Of a DNA stretch of 64,000 nt, positions 7,903-17,955 are shown piece by piece (position 1 is the first letter of the stretch; each line of letters begins with the position of its first letter). The notes beneath the pieces were generated by a model. That model saw nothing but the letters and a program-made list of their open reading frames with translations, had not been told where the DNA came from and searched no databases. The DNA comes from Pseudomonas sp. KU43P. Its GTDB lineage: Bacteria; Pseudomonadota; Gammaproteobacteria; Pseudomonadales; Pseudomonadaceae. The stretch is from assembly GCF_033095865.1 (NCBI RefSeq), contig NZ_AP019365.1, positions 4,933,501-4,997,500 on the forward strand. Direction: 5' to 3'. The position numbers were made by a program, and so were the translations under genes.

Positions 7903-9393
7903 ATGCTGAACATGCAAAGGCTCCAGACAGTGCTGTTGCAGTGCGCCGGTTGGCTGCTCTACATGAGCCTGCTCATGTTGATCGCCCTGGCCCTGCCGGC
8001 CGATATCTTCGACTCGCAGTCGAAGCACTTCATCTTCCTGGTCGGCGCAGTCGGCATCTGGCGCTACTCCATGGGCGCCACCCATTTCATCCGCGGCATG
8101 ATCTTCCTCTACGGCGTGTACCCGTACCTGCGCCGCAAGGTGCAGAAGATGGGCGAGGCCGCAGCGCCTTCGCACGTGTACCTGATGGTCACCAGTTTCC
8201 GCATCGAAGCCCTGACCACCGCCCAGGTCTACAGCTCGGTGATTCGCGAAGCGATCGACTGCGGCTACCCCACCACCGTGGTCTGCTCGCTGGTGGAAAT
8301 GTCCGATGAACTGCTGGTGAAGAGCCTGTGGGCCAAGTACAACCCGCCCGCCCACGTCAAGCTGGACATCGTGCGCATCGCCGGTACCGGCAAGCGCGAT
8401 GGCCTGGCCTATGGCTTTCGCGCCATCTCGCGGATGCTGCCGGACGAAAACGCCGTGGTCGCAGTGATCGACGGTGACACCGTGCTCGGCGAAGGCGTGG
8501 TCCGCAAGACCGTGCCGTGGTTCAAGCTGTTCCCCAATGTCGGTGGCCTGACCACCAACGAATTCTGTGAAGTGCGTGGCGGCTACATCATGAGCGAGTG
8601 GCACAAGCTGCGCTTCGCTCAGCGCCACATCAACATGTGCTCGATGGCCCTGAGCAAACGCGTGCTGACCATGACCGGGCGCATGTCGATGTTCCGCGCC
8701 AGCGTGGTGACCAACCCCGAGTTCATCGCCGACGTCGAAAGCGACTCGCTGATGCACTGGCGCCTGGGCCGCTTCAAGTTCCTCACCGGCGACGACAAGT
8801 CGAGCTGGTTCAGCCTGATGCGCCTGGGCTACGACACCTTCTACGTGCCGGACGCCGCCATCAACACGGTCGAGCACCCGCCGGAAAAAAGCTTCCTCAA
8901 GGCCAGCCGCAAGCTGATGTACCGCTGGTACGGCAACAACCTGCGGCAGAACTCCCGCGCCCTGGGTCTGGGTGTAGGCCGCCTGGGCCTGTTCACCAGC
9001 ATCGTGCTGTTCGACCAGCGCGTGTCGATGTGGACCAGCCTGCTGGGCCTGACCGTGGCAGTGATCGCCAGCCTCAAGTTCGGCATGGCCTACCTGCTGG
9101 TGTACCTGCTGTGGATCGGCATCACCCGCCTGATCCTCACCATCATGCTGCTGTGCTCGGGCCACAACGTGGGCCCGGCCTACCCGCTGATTCTCTATTA
9201 CAACCAGATCGTCGGCGCGCTGATGAAGATCTACGTGTTCTTCCGCCTCGACAAGCAGTCCTGGACCCGCCAACCGACTGCCCTCAAGCGTGACCTCGCC
9301 AGTTTTCAACAATGGTTCAACACCTGGTCCTCGCGGACCATGACCTTCTCGGCTGCCAGCATCTTCGTCGCTGTGCTGTTCATGGTCGTGTGA
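7903..9393 (+). CDS. alg8: Alginate polymerase glycosyltransferase Alg8
   Basis: Alg8 is the inner-membrane family-2 glycosyltransferase that polymerises GDP-mannuronate into polymannuronate. The product (496 residues from 7903, or 493 from the ATG at 7912) has N-terminal membrane segments ([16 protein letters not shown]), a cytosolic GT domain with the D-x-D type motif [13 protein letters not shown], the SDSLMHW segment, the acceptor-site [11 protein letters not shown] motif (QxxRW position), then C-terminal membrane helices. The two start codons are nine bases apart and neither has a strong RBS. It acts with Alg44, which supplies c-di-GMP activation, and follows the algD hairpin. Confidence 0.96.
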   Translation: MLNMQRLQTVLLQCAGWLLYMSLLMLIALALPADIFDSQSKHFIFLVGAVGIWRYSMGATHFIRGMIFLYGVYPYLRRKVQKMGEAAAPSHVYLMVTSFRIEALTTAQVYSSVIREAIDCGYPTTVVCSLVEMSDELLVKSLWAKYNPPAHVKLDIVRIAGTGKRDGLAYGFRAISRMLPDENAVVAVIDGDTVLGEGVVRKTVPWFKLFPNVGGLTTNEFCEVRGGYIMSEWHKLRFAQRHINMCSMALSKRVLTMTGRMSMFRASVVTNPEFIADVESDSLMHWRLGRFKFLTGDDKSSWFSLMRLGYDTFYVPDAAINTVEHPPEKSFLKASRKLMYRWYGNNLRQNSRALGLGVGRLGLFTSIVLFDQRVSMWTSLLGLTVAVIASLKFGMAYLLVYLLWIGITRLILTIMLLCSGHNVGPAYPLILYYNQIVGALMKIYVFFRLDKQSWTRQPTALKRDLASFQQWFNTWSSRTMTFSAASIFVAVLFMVV

Positions 9394-9430
9394 GCCCAAC
9401 CCGGATCGGATCTAACAGGAACAAACCACC

Positions 9431-10597
9431 ATGAATACCGCCGTGAACGTCAATGTCGTGCATGAGTCCGAAGCCCAGCGCCAACACGCCCGGGTGCGCA
9501 TTCCCGCCAAGCTGCGCTTCCTGGACAATGAGCGCCAAGCCCACGAAGTGAAGGTCGACGACCTGTCCGCCGGTGGCTTGAGCTTCCACACCAAGCAGCC
9601 GCTGTCGGTGGGCGACGTCCTTCGCGGGCGCCTGCAGTTCGTGGTCGACAACCTCGGCCTGTCGATGGATATCGAATTCCAGGTGCGCTCCTACAACACG
9701 GCCAGCGGCCGGACCGGTGCGCAGTTCCAGAACCTGGAGCCTCGCGACATCGCTACCCTGCGCCACATCATCACCAGCCACCTGTCGGGTGAGCTGATCA
9801 GCATCGGCGATGTGCTCAGCACCCTGCAGCGCGACAACTTCACCAAGGCGCGCAAGCAGAAGGACGGCGGCTCGGGGCTGTCCGCCTTCGGCCGGCTCAA
9901 GGCGGTGACTGTCACCCTCGGTGTATTCGTGGTCGGTGTCGCGGCATTCGGCTTCGTCGCCAAATCGCTGTACGGCATGTACTTCATCAGCCACGCCGAG
10001 GCCGGTGTGGTCGCCGTGCCGACCACCACTGTCACCATGCCGCGCGACGGCACCGTGAGCAGCCTGGTCGAAAGCGGTGGGCAGATCGTCAAGGGCGCGC
10101 CGCTGGCAAGCTTCAGCACCAGCATGCTGGACATGCTCAAAGGCCACCTGGACGACTCGCAGCTCGAGCCGGCCAAGGTCGAGGAACTGTTCGGCAAGCA
10201 GCTTTCGGGCACCCTTACCAGCCCTTGCGATTGCGTGGTCGCCCGCCAGTTGGTGGACGACGGCCAGTACGCGGCCAAAGGCCAGCCGATCTTCCAGCTG
10301 GTCCCTCGCACGACCAACCCAATGGTCGAGGCACGCTTCAGCTACCGCCAGTTCGACGAGGTCAAGCCAGGTACCCGGGTCAACTTCCAGATCGCTGGCG
10401 AAGACGAAGTGCGTACCGGCCAGATTGTCAGCAGCGCCAGCCTCAACAGTGAAGACCTGGCCTCCGACATCCGCGTGCAGATCAAGCCGGACGCCAGCCT
10501 GCCCGCCGAACTGGCAGGTCGCCCGGCGTCGGTCAACAGCGACCGCGGCCCTTCGCTCGACTGGCTGATCGACAAAGCCGTGGCCCGTGGGCTGTAA
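9431..10597 (+). CDS. alg44: Alg44, PilZ c-di-GMP receptor and co-polymerase
   Basis: The 388-residue protein has an N-terminal cytosolic PilZ domain with R17-x3-R21 (RQHAR) and D44-L-S46-A-G-G, exactly the c-di-GMP-binding positions of P. aeruginosa Alg44. A single membrane helix (about residues 158-178) precedes a periplasmic domain resembling the barrel and lipoyl parts of membrane-fusion proteins (PRDGTVSSLVESGGQIVKG). It binds c-di-GMP and switches on Alg8, and probably links the polymerase to AlgK/AlgX/AlgE. The ATG follows an AACAGGAAC ribosome site. It lies 37 nt after alg8 and 12 nt before algK. Confidence 0.97.
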   Translation: MNTAVNVNVVHESEAQRQHARVRIPAKLRFLDNERQAHEVKVDDLSAGGLSFHTKQPLSVGDVLRGRLQFVVDNLGLSMDIEFQVRSYNTASGRTGAQFQNLEPRDIATLRHIITSHLSGELISIGDVLSTLQRDNFTKARKQKDGGSGLSAFGRLKAVTVTLGVFVVGVAAFGFVAKSLYGMYFISHAEAGVVAVPTTTVTMPRDGTVSSLVESGGQIVKGAPLASFSTSMLDMLKGHLDDSQLEPAKVEELFGKQLSGTLTSPCDCVVARQLVDDGQYAAKGQPIFQLVPRTTNPMVEARFSYRQFDEVKPGTRVNFQIAGEDEVRTGQIVSSASLNSEDLASDIRVQIKPDASLPAELAGRPASVNSDRGPSLDWLIDKAVARGL

Positions 10598-10609
10598 GAG
10601 GACAAGTCG

Positions 10610-12142
10610 ATGACTAGCAGACAACTCGGTACCTGTAGGAGCTGGCTTGCCAGCGATCGAGTGCGTAGCACTCGCCCGGCAGATGTGTCGGCTGCGACGG
10701 CCAATCGCCGGCAAGCCGGCTCCCACATTGTCGGCGTAAGCCTTGGCATCTGTAGCCTGGCCATGGCGATCGCCCTGGCCGGCTGTGCCGGCCTGCCCGA
10801 TCAGCGCCTGGCCAACGAGGCCTTCAAGCGCGGCGACACCGCGCTGGCCGAGCGCAACTACAAGGCCCTGGCCGACCTGGGCTACAGCGACGCGCAAGTG
10901 GGCCTGGCCGACATCAAGGTGTCTACCGGCGACCCTGCCCAGTTCAAGCAAGCCGAGGCCACCTACCGCGCCGCGGCCGCCACCTCGCCGCGTGCCCAGG
11001 TACGCCTCGGCCGCCTGCTGGTGGCCAAGCCCGACAGCACCCAGGCCGAGCGCGAAGAAGCCGAAAAGCTGCTCAAGTCCGCCGCCGAGCAGGGTGAGAA
11101 CAAGACCCTGATCCCACTGGCGATGCTGTACCTGCTGTACCCGCAGAGCTTCCCCAACGTCAACGCCCAGCAGCAGATCGACCAGTGGCGCGCTGCCGGC
11201 TACCCGGAAGCAGGCCTGGCGCAGATCCTGCTCTATCGCACCCAGGGCACCTACGACCAGAACCTCGACAACGTCGAGAAGCTCTGCAAGCAAGCCCTGG
11301 CCACCATGGACGTGTGCTACGCCGAGCTGGCCACCGTGTACCAGAAGCGCGGCCAGGCCGACCAGCAGGCCGCCCTGCTCGAGCAGCTCAAGGCCGGCTA
11401 TGCCCGCGGCACCGTGCCGGCCACTCGCGTCGACAACGTCGCCCGTGTACTGGCCGACCGCACCCTCGGGCAGACCGACGAAAAAACCGCCAAGGACCTG
11501 CTCGAACACATCGCCCCGGCCAACCCGGCCTCCTGGGTCAGCCTGGCGCAACTGCTCTACGACTTCCCCGAACTGGGCGACACCGACCAGCTGATGGCCT
11601 ACATCGACAAGGGCCGCGCCGCCGAACAACCACGCGCCGAGCTGCTGCTGGGCCGCCTGTACTACGAAGGCAAGACCATCCCGGCCGACGCCGAGAAAGC
11701 CGAGCACCACCTGCAGGCCGCCGCCGACGCAGGCGAGATCAGCGCCGACTACTACCTCGGCCAGTTGTACCGCCGCGGCTACCTGGGCGATGTCGAGCCG
11801 CAGAAAGCCGTCGACCACCTGCTCAGCGCCGCCCGTGGCGGCCAGAACAGTGCCGACTACGCCCTCGCCCAGCTATTCAGCGAGGGCCACGGCATCCGCC
11901 CGGAGCCGACCAACGCCTGGGTGTTCGCCCAACTGTCGCAGGTCAACCCGACGCCGCAATCGACCGAGCTGCTGCAGCAACTCGACCAGCAACTCACGCC
12001 CGAACAGCGCAGCCAGGCCCAGAACCTGCTGGCGCAGGAAAAGCAGGCCCGCGGCAGCATGGCCCAAGGCGGCCGCACCAGCTTTGCGCTTGATGCCCTG
12101 CAAGACCAAGACCCCGAAGTAGATGGTGAGGACATGCTATGA
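10610..12142 (+). CDS. algK: AlgK, TPR/Sel1-repeat outer-membrane lipoprotein, with REP-encoded N-terminus
   Basis: AlgK is a periplasmic Sel1/TPR-repeat lipoprotein that localises the AlgE porin and bridges the alginate secretion complex. Repeat signatures such as [16 protein letters not shown] and [15 protein letters not shown] are visible. The lipobox is LAGC with Cys59. The protein is 510 residues against about 475 in P. aeruginosa because residues 9-40 are encoded by a REP pair (10634-10728) read in frame. The ATG has GAGGA 7 nt upstream, ahead of the REP, so translation appears to pass through it. Removing residues 9-40 leaves a normal lipoprotein signal (MTSRQLGT joined to [19 protein letters not shown]). 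The stop overlaps the algE start (ATGA). Confidence 0.95.
   Translation: MTSRQLGTCRSWLASDRVRSTRPADVSAATANRRQAGSHIVGVSLGICSLAMAIALAGCAGLPDQRLANEAFKRGDTALAERNYKALADLGYSDAQVGLADIKVSTGDPAQFKQAEATYRAAAATSPRAQVRLGRLLVAKPDSTQAEREEAEKLLKSAAEQGENKTLIPLAMLYLLYPQSFPNVNAQQQIDQWRAAGYPEAGLAQILLYRTQGTYDQNLDNVEKLCKQALATMDVCYAELATVYQKRGQADQQAALLEQLKAGYARGTVPATRVDNVARVLADRTLGQTDEKTAKDLLEHIAPANPASWVSLAQLLYDFPELGDTDQLMAYIDKGRAAEQPRAELLLGRLYYEGKTIPADAEKAEHHLQAAADAGEISADYYLGQLYRRGYLGDVEPQKAVDHLLSAARGGQNSADYALAQLFSEGHGIRPEPTNAWVFAQLSQVNPTPQSTELLQQLDQQLTPEQRSQAQNLLAQEKQARGSMAQGGRTSFALDALQDQDPEVDGEDML
10634..10728. repeat. REP pair inserted within the algK signal-peptide coding region
   Basis: A diverged copy (TGTAGGAGCTGGCTTGCCAG, 10634-10653) and a near-perfect inverted copy (ATCGCCGGCAAGCCGGCTCC, 10704-10723, running on to 10728) form a head-to-head pair. 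It lies after codon 8 of algK, keeps the reading frame and contains no stop codon in that frame. Confidence 0.9.
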
Positions 12143-13617
12143 CGCTCAATCCCTTCGTGAAAGCCGGCATCGGCCTGAGCTTCGCATTGCTGTGGTCCTG
12201 CCCGACCCTGGCCGACATCACGGCGCAGAAGAACTTCGGCCTGGATGTGAAGATCACCGGCCAGTCGGAAGACGACCGCGACCTGGGCACCCGCTCCGGC
12301 GGCGACGTCAACGGCCTGGGCCTCGACCTGCGCCCGTGGGTCTACGGTGAACGCGGCAACTGGAGCGCCTATGCCATGGGCCAGGCTGTCGCCGCCACCG
12401 ACACCATCGAAACCGACACCCTGCGCCAGAACGACGACGGCACCACCACCGACACCGGTGACGACAGCCGCAAGCCGGACAAGAACTACCTGGCCATGCG
12501 CGAGTTCTGGGTCGGCTACAGCGGCCTCACTGCCTACCCCGGCGAGCAACTGCGCCTGGGCCGCCAGCGCCTGCGCAGCGACGACGGCATGTGGCGTGAC
12601 ACCAACATCGAAGCGCTGAACTGGACCTTCGACACCACCCTGCTCAAGGCCGACCTGGGCGTGGCCCAGCGCTTCAGCGAGTACCGCACCGACCTGACCG
12701 AGCTGGCCCCGGAAGACAAGGACCGCACGCACGTCTACGGCAACATCGCCACGCAGTGGACACCCGGCCACTGGGTCGGCGTGCGCGCCCACCACACCCA
12801 TGACAGCGGCAGCCTGAAGAACCCGGGCGAGACGGTCGACGCGCTGGACAAGACGCGCACCGGCGACCTCACCTGGCTGGGCCTGGAGGCCAACAGTGAC
12901 GCCTACAACTGGCGCAACGACCACACCGTCAACTACTGGGGCAGCGTCACCTGGCTGACCGGTGACCGCGACACCCTCAGCAGCCAACGGGTGAACGGCG
13001 AGCAGGTGGCGACCGGCAAGCAGAGCGGCGACGTCAATGCCTGGGCCACCGACCTGGGTATCCGCCTGCGCCTGGACCCGCAATGGCAGGTCGGTGCGGC
13101 CTATGCCCGTGGCAGCGGCGGCGGTGGCGACGACGGTTCGAACAACTTCGAGCAGACCGGCCTTGAGAGCAACCGCTCCAACTTCACCGGTACCCGCTCG
13201 CGCGTACACCGCTTCGGCGAAGCCTTCCGCGGCGAGCTGGGCAACCTGCAGGCGGCCACCCTGTTCGCCTCCTGGCAGCTGCGCGACGACTATGACGCCA
13301 GCTTCATCTACCACAAGTTCTGGCGTGTCGATGGCTCGCAGAACATCGGTTCGAGCGGCATCAACGCGGCGGTCAACGACAACGGCATCAGCCGCCCGCT
13401 GGTCGACGGCGAAAAAGACCTCGGCCAGGAAATGGACGTGGTCGTCACCAAGTACTTCAAGCAAGGCCTGCTGCCGGCCTCGATGAGCCAGGCGATCGAC
13501 GAGCCGTCCGCGCTGGTGCGCCTGCGCGCCGGCGTGTTCAAGCCGGGCGATGCCTATGGCAAGGAAGCGGATTCGTACATGCACCGCGCCTTCGTCGACG
13601 TGATCTGGCGCTTCTGA
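12139..13617 (+). CDS. algE: AlgE, outer-membrane alginate export porin
   Basis: AlgE is the 18-stranded beta-barrel that passes alginate through the outer membrane. The 492-residue product (P. aeruginosa 490) has a signal peptide ([19 protein letters not shown]) and a barrel pattern of alternating aromatic and charged residues, ending in the barrel-closing strand [12 protein letters not shown] with C-terminal Phe. Motifs such as [21 protein letters not shown] and [15 protein letters not shown] are typical. Its start overlaps the algK stop by four bases, so the two partner proteins are translationally coupled. Confidence 0.97.
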   Translation: MTLNPFVKAGIGLSFALLWSCPTLADITAQKNFGLDVKITGQSEDDRDLGTRSGGDVNGLGLDLRPWVYGERGNWSAYAMGQAVAATDTIETDTLRQNDDGTTTDTGDDSRKPDKNYLAMREFWVGYSGLTAYPGEQLRLGRQRLRSDDGMWRDTNIEALNWTFDTTLLKADLGVAQRFSEYRTDLTELAPEDKDRTHVYGNIATQWTPGHWVGVRAHHTHDSGSLKNPGETVDALDKTRTGDLTWLGLEANSDAYNWRNDHTVNYWGSVTWLTGDRDTLSSQRVNGEQVATGKQSGDVNAWATDLGIRLRLDPQWQVGAAYARGSGGGGDDGSNNFEQTGLESNRSNFTGTRSRVHRFGEAFRGELGNLQAATLFASWQLRDDYDASFIYHKFWRVDGSQNIGSSGINAAVNDNGISRPLVDGEKDLGQEMDVVVTKYFKQGLLPASMSQAIDEPSALVRLRAGVFKPGDAYGKEADSYMHRAFVDVIWRF

Positions 13618-13636
13618 GGCCGGGAGAGGACCTGCA

Positions 13637-15196
13637 ATGAACCTTCACCCGCACATCCGTCACAGCCTCCTGGCCAGCGCATTGCTGCTGGCCTCAGGCC
13701 TGGCCGTCGCCGCAGAACCGGCGGTGATCGCCAAGGAACTGCAGCAGGCCAAGACCTACACCGTGTCCAGCGCGCCAACCGAGCCGCTGCACATGGACCC
13801 GCCGAAGCTGCCCGACCTGAGCGGCTACACGGCCGACGCCGTGCAGAAAAAGATCGACCGTCGCCACAAGGGCAAGGTCAGCGTGCGCCGCATGCTCCAG
13901 GAGGAGTCGCTGAAGGAATTCATCGGCGGCGACAACAAGGCGGCCGAGTGGGTGCAGCGCCAGCACGGCATTCCCCAGGCGATCTTCGTCGATGACGGCC
14001 ATGTCGACCTGGTACAGCTGAGCAAACAGGTGCCCAAGCAGTACCTCAGCGAAGTCGAGCCGGGTGTGTACCTGGCTCGCCTGCCGATCGTGGTCGGCCA
14101 GAAGGGCATCCTGGAGATCGATGGCAAGGTCAAGCAGCTGCGCCTGTCCCAGGAAGGCGGCTCGTTCCTGGTCAACGACGGCAAACTGTTCATCAGCGAT
14201 ACCCAGGTGACCGGCTGGCGCGAGAAGGACAACGGCCCTGCCACGTTCCGCTCGCCCAAGGAGTTCCGCCCGTTCCTGCTGTCGTGGGGTGGCACCGAGA
14301 CCTACATCGTCAATACCAAGATGGCCAGCTTCGGCTACGCCAAGTCCAAGTCGTATGGCGTGAGCATCTCTCAGTACACGCCGAACATGGCCAAGCGCAT
14401 GGGCCGCCCTGAGCCCACCGGCTGGATTATCGGCTCGGAATTCAGCGACATGTGGTACGGCTTCTACTGCTACGAGACGCAGGACTTCGTGGTCAAGGAC
14501 AACACCTACCGCGACAACATCGTCTACGGCATCGACCCGCATGACCGTTCACACCGCCTGATCATCGCCGGCAACACGGTATACGGCACCAAGAAGAAGC
14601 ACGGGATCATCGTTTCGCGCGAGGTCAACGACAGCTGGATCATCAACAACAAGAGCTATGACAACAAGCTCTCCGGCGTGGTGATCGACCGTAACAGCGT
14701 CAACAACCTGATCGCCTACAACGAGATCTACCGCAACCACACCGACGGCATCACCCTGTACGAAAGCGGCGACAACCTGATCTGGGGCAACAAGCTGATC
14801 AACAACCGTCGCCACGGCATCCGCGTGCGCAACAGCGTGAACATCCGCCTGTACGAGAACATCGCCATGGCCAACGGCCTGGTCGGGGTGTACGGGCACA
14901 TCAAGGACCTGTCCGACACCGACCGCGACATCGCCCTCGACCCCTTCGACACCAAGGTGTCGCTGATCGTGGTCGGCGGTGAGCTGGCGGCCAACGGCTC
15001 CGGCCCCCTGTCGATCGACTCGCCGCTGTCGGTGGAGTTGTACAAGGTCTCCATGCTCGCCCCGCGCAAGGCCAGCGGTATCAGCCTCAACGGCATCCTC
15101 GGTGAGCGCCAGGACGAAATCCTCGACCTGCTGGTGCGCCAGCAGAAGGCCGTGCTGATCGACCCGGTCGAACGTCAGACCGAAATGATCGATTAA
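13637..15196 (+). CDS. algG: AlgG, periplasmic mannuronan C5-epimerase
   Basis: AlgG converts D-mannuronate to L-guluronate residues within the polymer and is also a structural part of the secretion complex. The 519-residue product has a signal peptide (LLASALLLASGLAVAA) and a right-handed beta-helix of CASH/NosD-type repeats in the C-terminal two thirds (for example IIAGNTVYGTKKKHGIIVS). The catalytic motif GIDPHDRSH is present with Asp300, His302 and Asp303. It is somewhat shorter than the P. aeruginosa protein (543). The RBS GGGAGAGGA precedes the ATG. Confidence 0.97.
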   Translation: MNLHPHIRHSLLASALLLASGLAVAAEPAVIAKELQQAKTYTVSSAPTEPLHMDPPKLPDLSGYTADAVQKKIDRRHKGKVSVRRMLQEESLKEFIGGDNKAAEWVQRQHGIPQAIFVDDGHVDLVQLSKQVPKQYLSEVEPGVYLARLPIVVGQKGILEIDGKVKQLRLSQEGGSFLVNDGKLFISDTQVTGWREKDNGPATFRSPKEFRPFLLSWGGTETYIVNTKMASFGYAKSKSYGVSISQYTPNMAKRMGRPEPTGWIIGSEFSDMWYGFYCYETQDFVVKDNTYRDNIVYGIDPHDRSHRLIIAGNTVYGTKKKHGIIVSREVNDSWIINNKSYDNKLSGVVIDRNSVNNLIAYNEIYRNHTDGITLYESGDNLIWGNKLINNRRHGIRVRNSVNIRLYENIAMANGLVGVYGHIKDLSDTDRDIALDPFDTKVSLIVVGGELAANGSGPLSIDSPLSVELYKVSMLAPRKASGISLNGILGERQDEILDLLVRQQKAVLIDPVERQTEMID

Positions 15197-15209
15197 GGAA
15201 GCCCAGACC

Positions 15210-16652
15210 ATGACTCCACACTTGATGAAACTGCTGGGCCTGTCCGCCGCCCTCCTGGCCATCAGCCAGGGCGTACGCGCCGATGACGTGAAGGCCCCGG
15301 CCTTCACCGCCGAGCCTTGCTGCCAACTGTGCCCCGAGGCGCACGACGCCAGCCGCTACACCACGCGCTATCAGCAGAACTTCACCACCCTGGTGCAGGC
15401 CCAGGGCGACTGGCTGTTCCGTACCCGCGAAGATTTGCGCACCGAGTTCAACACCACCCCGGCCGGCTACAAGCGCCTGCAGCAGGTGCATGACGCATTC
15501 AAGAAGCGCGGCGTGGAACTGGTGGTGGTGTACCAGCCGACCCGTGGCCTGGTGAACCGCAACATGCTCAACCCGGCCGAGAAAGCCGCCTTCGACTACC
15601 AGAAGGCCCTGGGCAACTACCAGGCCATGCTCAAGCGCTTCGCCAGCATGGGCTACAACGTGCCCGACCTGTCGCCGCTGACCAACGAACAGTTGGCTGC
15701 CGCCGACCAGGGCAAGGACTTCTACTTCCGCGGCGACCAGCACTGGACGCCTTACGGCGCCCAGCGCGCGGCGAAGATCGTGGCCGATACCGTGCACAAG
15801 ATGCCGGCCTTCGAAGGCATCCCACGCAAGGAATTCGAAACCCAGAAATCCGGGCGCATGGGCAAGACCGGCACCCTGCACAACGTCGCCGGCCAGCTTT
15901 GCGGCACCAGCTACGCGGTGCAGTACATGGACCAGTTCGCCACCGAACCGAAAGGCTCCAGCGGCGGTGGCGACGACCTGTTCGGTGACAGCGGCAACGC
16001 CCAGATCACCCTGGTCGGCACCAGCCACAGTGGCAAGAACTACAACTTCTCGGGCTTCCTCGAGCAGTACATCGGCGCCGACGTGCTCAACGTCGCCTTC
16101 CCTGGTGGTGGCCTGGAAGGCTCGATGATCCAGTACCTGGGCAGCGAGGAGTTCCAGAACAACCCACCGAAGATCCTCATCTGGGAGTTCTCGCCGCTGT
16201 ACCGCCTGGACCAGGAAACCATCTGGCGGCAGATCCTCGGCCTGCTCGATGACGGCTGCGATGCGCGCCCGGCACTGATGAGCGCCAGCACCACCCTCAA
16301 GCCCGGCAAGAACGAACTGATGGTCAACGGCAAGGGCGGCGTGATCAAAGACCTGATCAACCGCAACCTGCAGATGGACGTGAAGTTCGAAGACCCGTCG
16401 GTGAAGGTGCTGCAGGCGACCCTCTGGTACCTCAACGGCCGCCACGAGGACATCAAGTTGGAGAAACCGGAAACCTCCGACACCGATGGGCGCTTCGTCT
16501 TCCAGATGCGTGAGGACGAGGACTGGGCCAGCCAGAACCTGCTGGCGTTCGAGGTCCAGGGGCCGGAGAACGGCACCCAGAAGGTCGAGGCCAAACTCTG
16601 CAAACGCAACAACTTCGCCGTGCCTGCGCAAACCGCCCAGGCCGGCCAGTGA
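15210..16652 (+). CDS. algX: AlgX, alginate O-acetyltransferase and secretion-scaffold protein
   Basis: AlgX is the periplasmic SGNH-like acetyltransferase that finally transfers acetyl groups to mannuronate; it also has a carbohydrate-binding module. The 480-residue product has a signal peptide, a CCQLC cysteine cluster at residues 37-41, the catalytic Asp176 and His178 in [12 protein letters not shown], and Ser272 in [13 protein letters not shown]. These match the Asp-His and Ser positions of P. aeruginosa AlgX. The C-terminal part (about 330-480) fits the CBM. The ATG lies 13 nt after the algG stop. Confidence 0.97.
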   Translation: MTPHLMKLLGLSAALLAISQGVRADDVKAPAFTAEPCCQLCPEAHDASRYTTRYQQNFTTLVQAQGDWLFRTREDLRTEFNTTPAGYKRLQQVHDAFKKRGVELVVVYQPTRGLVNRNMLNPAEKAAFDYQKALGNYQAMLKRFASMGYNVPDLSPLTNEQLAAADQGKDFYFRGDQHWTPYGAQRAAKIVADTVHKMPAFEGIPRKEFETQKSGRMGKTGTLHNVAGQLCGTSYAVQYMDQFATEPKGSSGGGDDLFGDSGNAQITLVGTSHSGKNYNFSGFLEQYIGADVLNVAFPGGGLEGSMIQYLGSEEFQNNPPKILIWEFSPLYRLDQETIWRQILGLLDDGCDARPALMSASTTLKPGKNELMVNGKGGVIKDLINRNLQMDVKFEDPSVKVLQATLWYLNGRHEDIKLEKPETSDTDGRFVFQMREDEDWASQNLLAFEVQGPENGTQKVEAKLCKRNNFAVPAQTAQAGQ

Positions 16653-16659
16653 GGCGACC

Positions 16660-17763
16660 ATGACTGCATTCAAGCGAACCTTCCGCCCTGCCCTGCTCGC
16701 CCTGGCGCTGTTCGGCAGTGCCGCGCATGCCGCGCTGGTGCCCCCCCAGGGTTACTACGAGGGCATCGAGAAGCTCAAGACCCGCGATGGCAATTTCCGC
16801 TGTGAAGCGGCGCCCAAGCCGTTCACCGGCGCGCTGCAGTTTCGCAGCAAGTACGAAGGCTCGGACAAGGCCCGGGCCACCCTGAACCTGGATTCGGAAC
16901 AGGCCTTCCGCGACTCCACCAAGGACATCACCAGCCTCGAGCGTGGCGTGGCCAAGATGGTCAACCAGTACATGCGCGACGGCCGCCCGGCGCAGCTCGA
17001 CTGCGCCCTGACCTGGCTGGGTACCTGGGCTCGCGCCGATGCGCTGATGTCGACCAACTACAACCACACCGGCAAGTCCATGCGCAAATGGGCGCTGGGC
17101 AGCATGAGCGGTTCGTGGCTGCGCCTGAAGTTCTCCAACTCGCAGCCGCTGGCCGCGCACCAGGCCGAGGCAGAGCTGATCGAGAAGTGGTTCGGCCGCC
17201 TCGCCGAACAGACCGTGCGCGACTGGAGCAACCTGCCGCTGGAGAAGATCAACAACCACAGCTACTGGGCGGCCTGGTCGGTGATGGCTACCGCCGTGGC
17301 CACCGACCGCCGCGACCTGTTCGACTGGGCGGTGAAGGAATACAAGGTCGGCGCCAACCAGATCGACGACCAGGGCTTCTTGCCCAACGAGGTCAAACGC
17401 AAGCAGCGCGCCCTGGCCTACCACAACTACGCCCTGCCGCCGCTGGCGATGATCGCCAGTTTCGCCAAGGCCAATGGCGTGGACCTGCGCAGCGAAAACA
17501 ACTTCGCCCTGCAGCGCCTGGGCGAAGGCGTGCTGGCCGGCGCCCGCGACCCACGCCACTTCGCTGAACGCGCCGGTGAAAAACAGGACATGAAAGACCT
17601 GAAGATCGACAGCAAGTACGCCTGGCTCGAGCCGTGGTGCGCGCTGTACCAGTGCGTCGGCGACACGCTCGAGCGCAAGCACGGGATGCAGCCGTTCGAC
17701 AGCTTCAGGCTGGGCGGCAACCTGACTCGGGTCTACGACCCGAGTGCGGATACCAAGAAGTAA
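16660..17763 (+). CDS. algL: AlgL, periplasmic alginate lyase
   Basis: AlgL is a PL5 poly(beta-D-mannuronate) lyase that degrades polymer stranded in the periplasm. The 367-residue length equals that of the P. aeruginosa enzyme. The signal peptide ends FGSAAHA before ALVPPQG. Family motifs include [13 protein letters not shown], the catalytic [10 protein letters not shown] segment (Asn-His) and [10 protein letters not shown] carrying the catalytic Tyr. The ATG at 16660 lies 7 nt after the algX stop with GAGGCG as RBS; a longer frame starting inside algX is rejected. A C7 run (16741-16747) falls just after the signal-peptide codons. A REP pair follows the gene. Confidence 0.97.
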   Translation: MTAFKRTFRPALLALALFGSAAHAALVPPQGYYEGIEKLKTRDGNFRCEAAPKPFTGALQFRSKYEGSDKARATLNLDSEQAFRDSTKDITSLERGVAKMVNQYMRDGRPAQLDCALTWLGTWARADALMSTNYNHTGKSMRKWALGSMSGSWLRLKFSNSQPLAAHQAEAELIEKWFGRLAEQTVRDWSNLPLEKINNHSYWAAWSVMATAVATDRRDLFDWAVKEYKVGANQIDDQGFLPNEVKRKQRALAYHNYALPPLAMIASFAKANGVDLRSENNFALQRLGEGVLAGARDPRHFAERAGEKQDMKDLKIDSKYAWLEPWCALYQCVGDTLERKHGMQPFDSFRLGGNLTRVYDPSADTKK

Positions 17764-17773
17764 CGCAAAACCC

Positions 17774-17870
17774 TGTGGGAGCCGGCTTGCCGGCGATGGG
17801 CCGCAAAGCGGCCCCTGAGTACCGCTGGGCAAGGCTGGCGCCTTGCATCGCCGGCAAGCCAGCTCCCACA
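17774..17870. repeat. REP pair between algL and algI
   Basis: TGTGGGAGCCGGCTTGCCGG at 17774-17793 and its inverted copy near 17849-17870 flank a GC-rich inner hairpin. It begins 10 nt after the algL stop, inside the alginate operon. The stretch from here to algI (17956) holds no gene. Confidence 0.9.
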
Positions 17871-17955
17871 GGAATCTAGGTAGCCCGCCACGCATGCGTG
17901 GGGGGTTTGGGGGGCGCTTTGCCCTGGATGCTGTGAACAACTTAGGAGAACCGGG

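Noticed and set aside
9380..11818. 812-codon antisense frame across alg44 and algK
   Set aside because: It is a shadow of the alginate genes; it runs through the REP pair and has no RBS or domain pattern.
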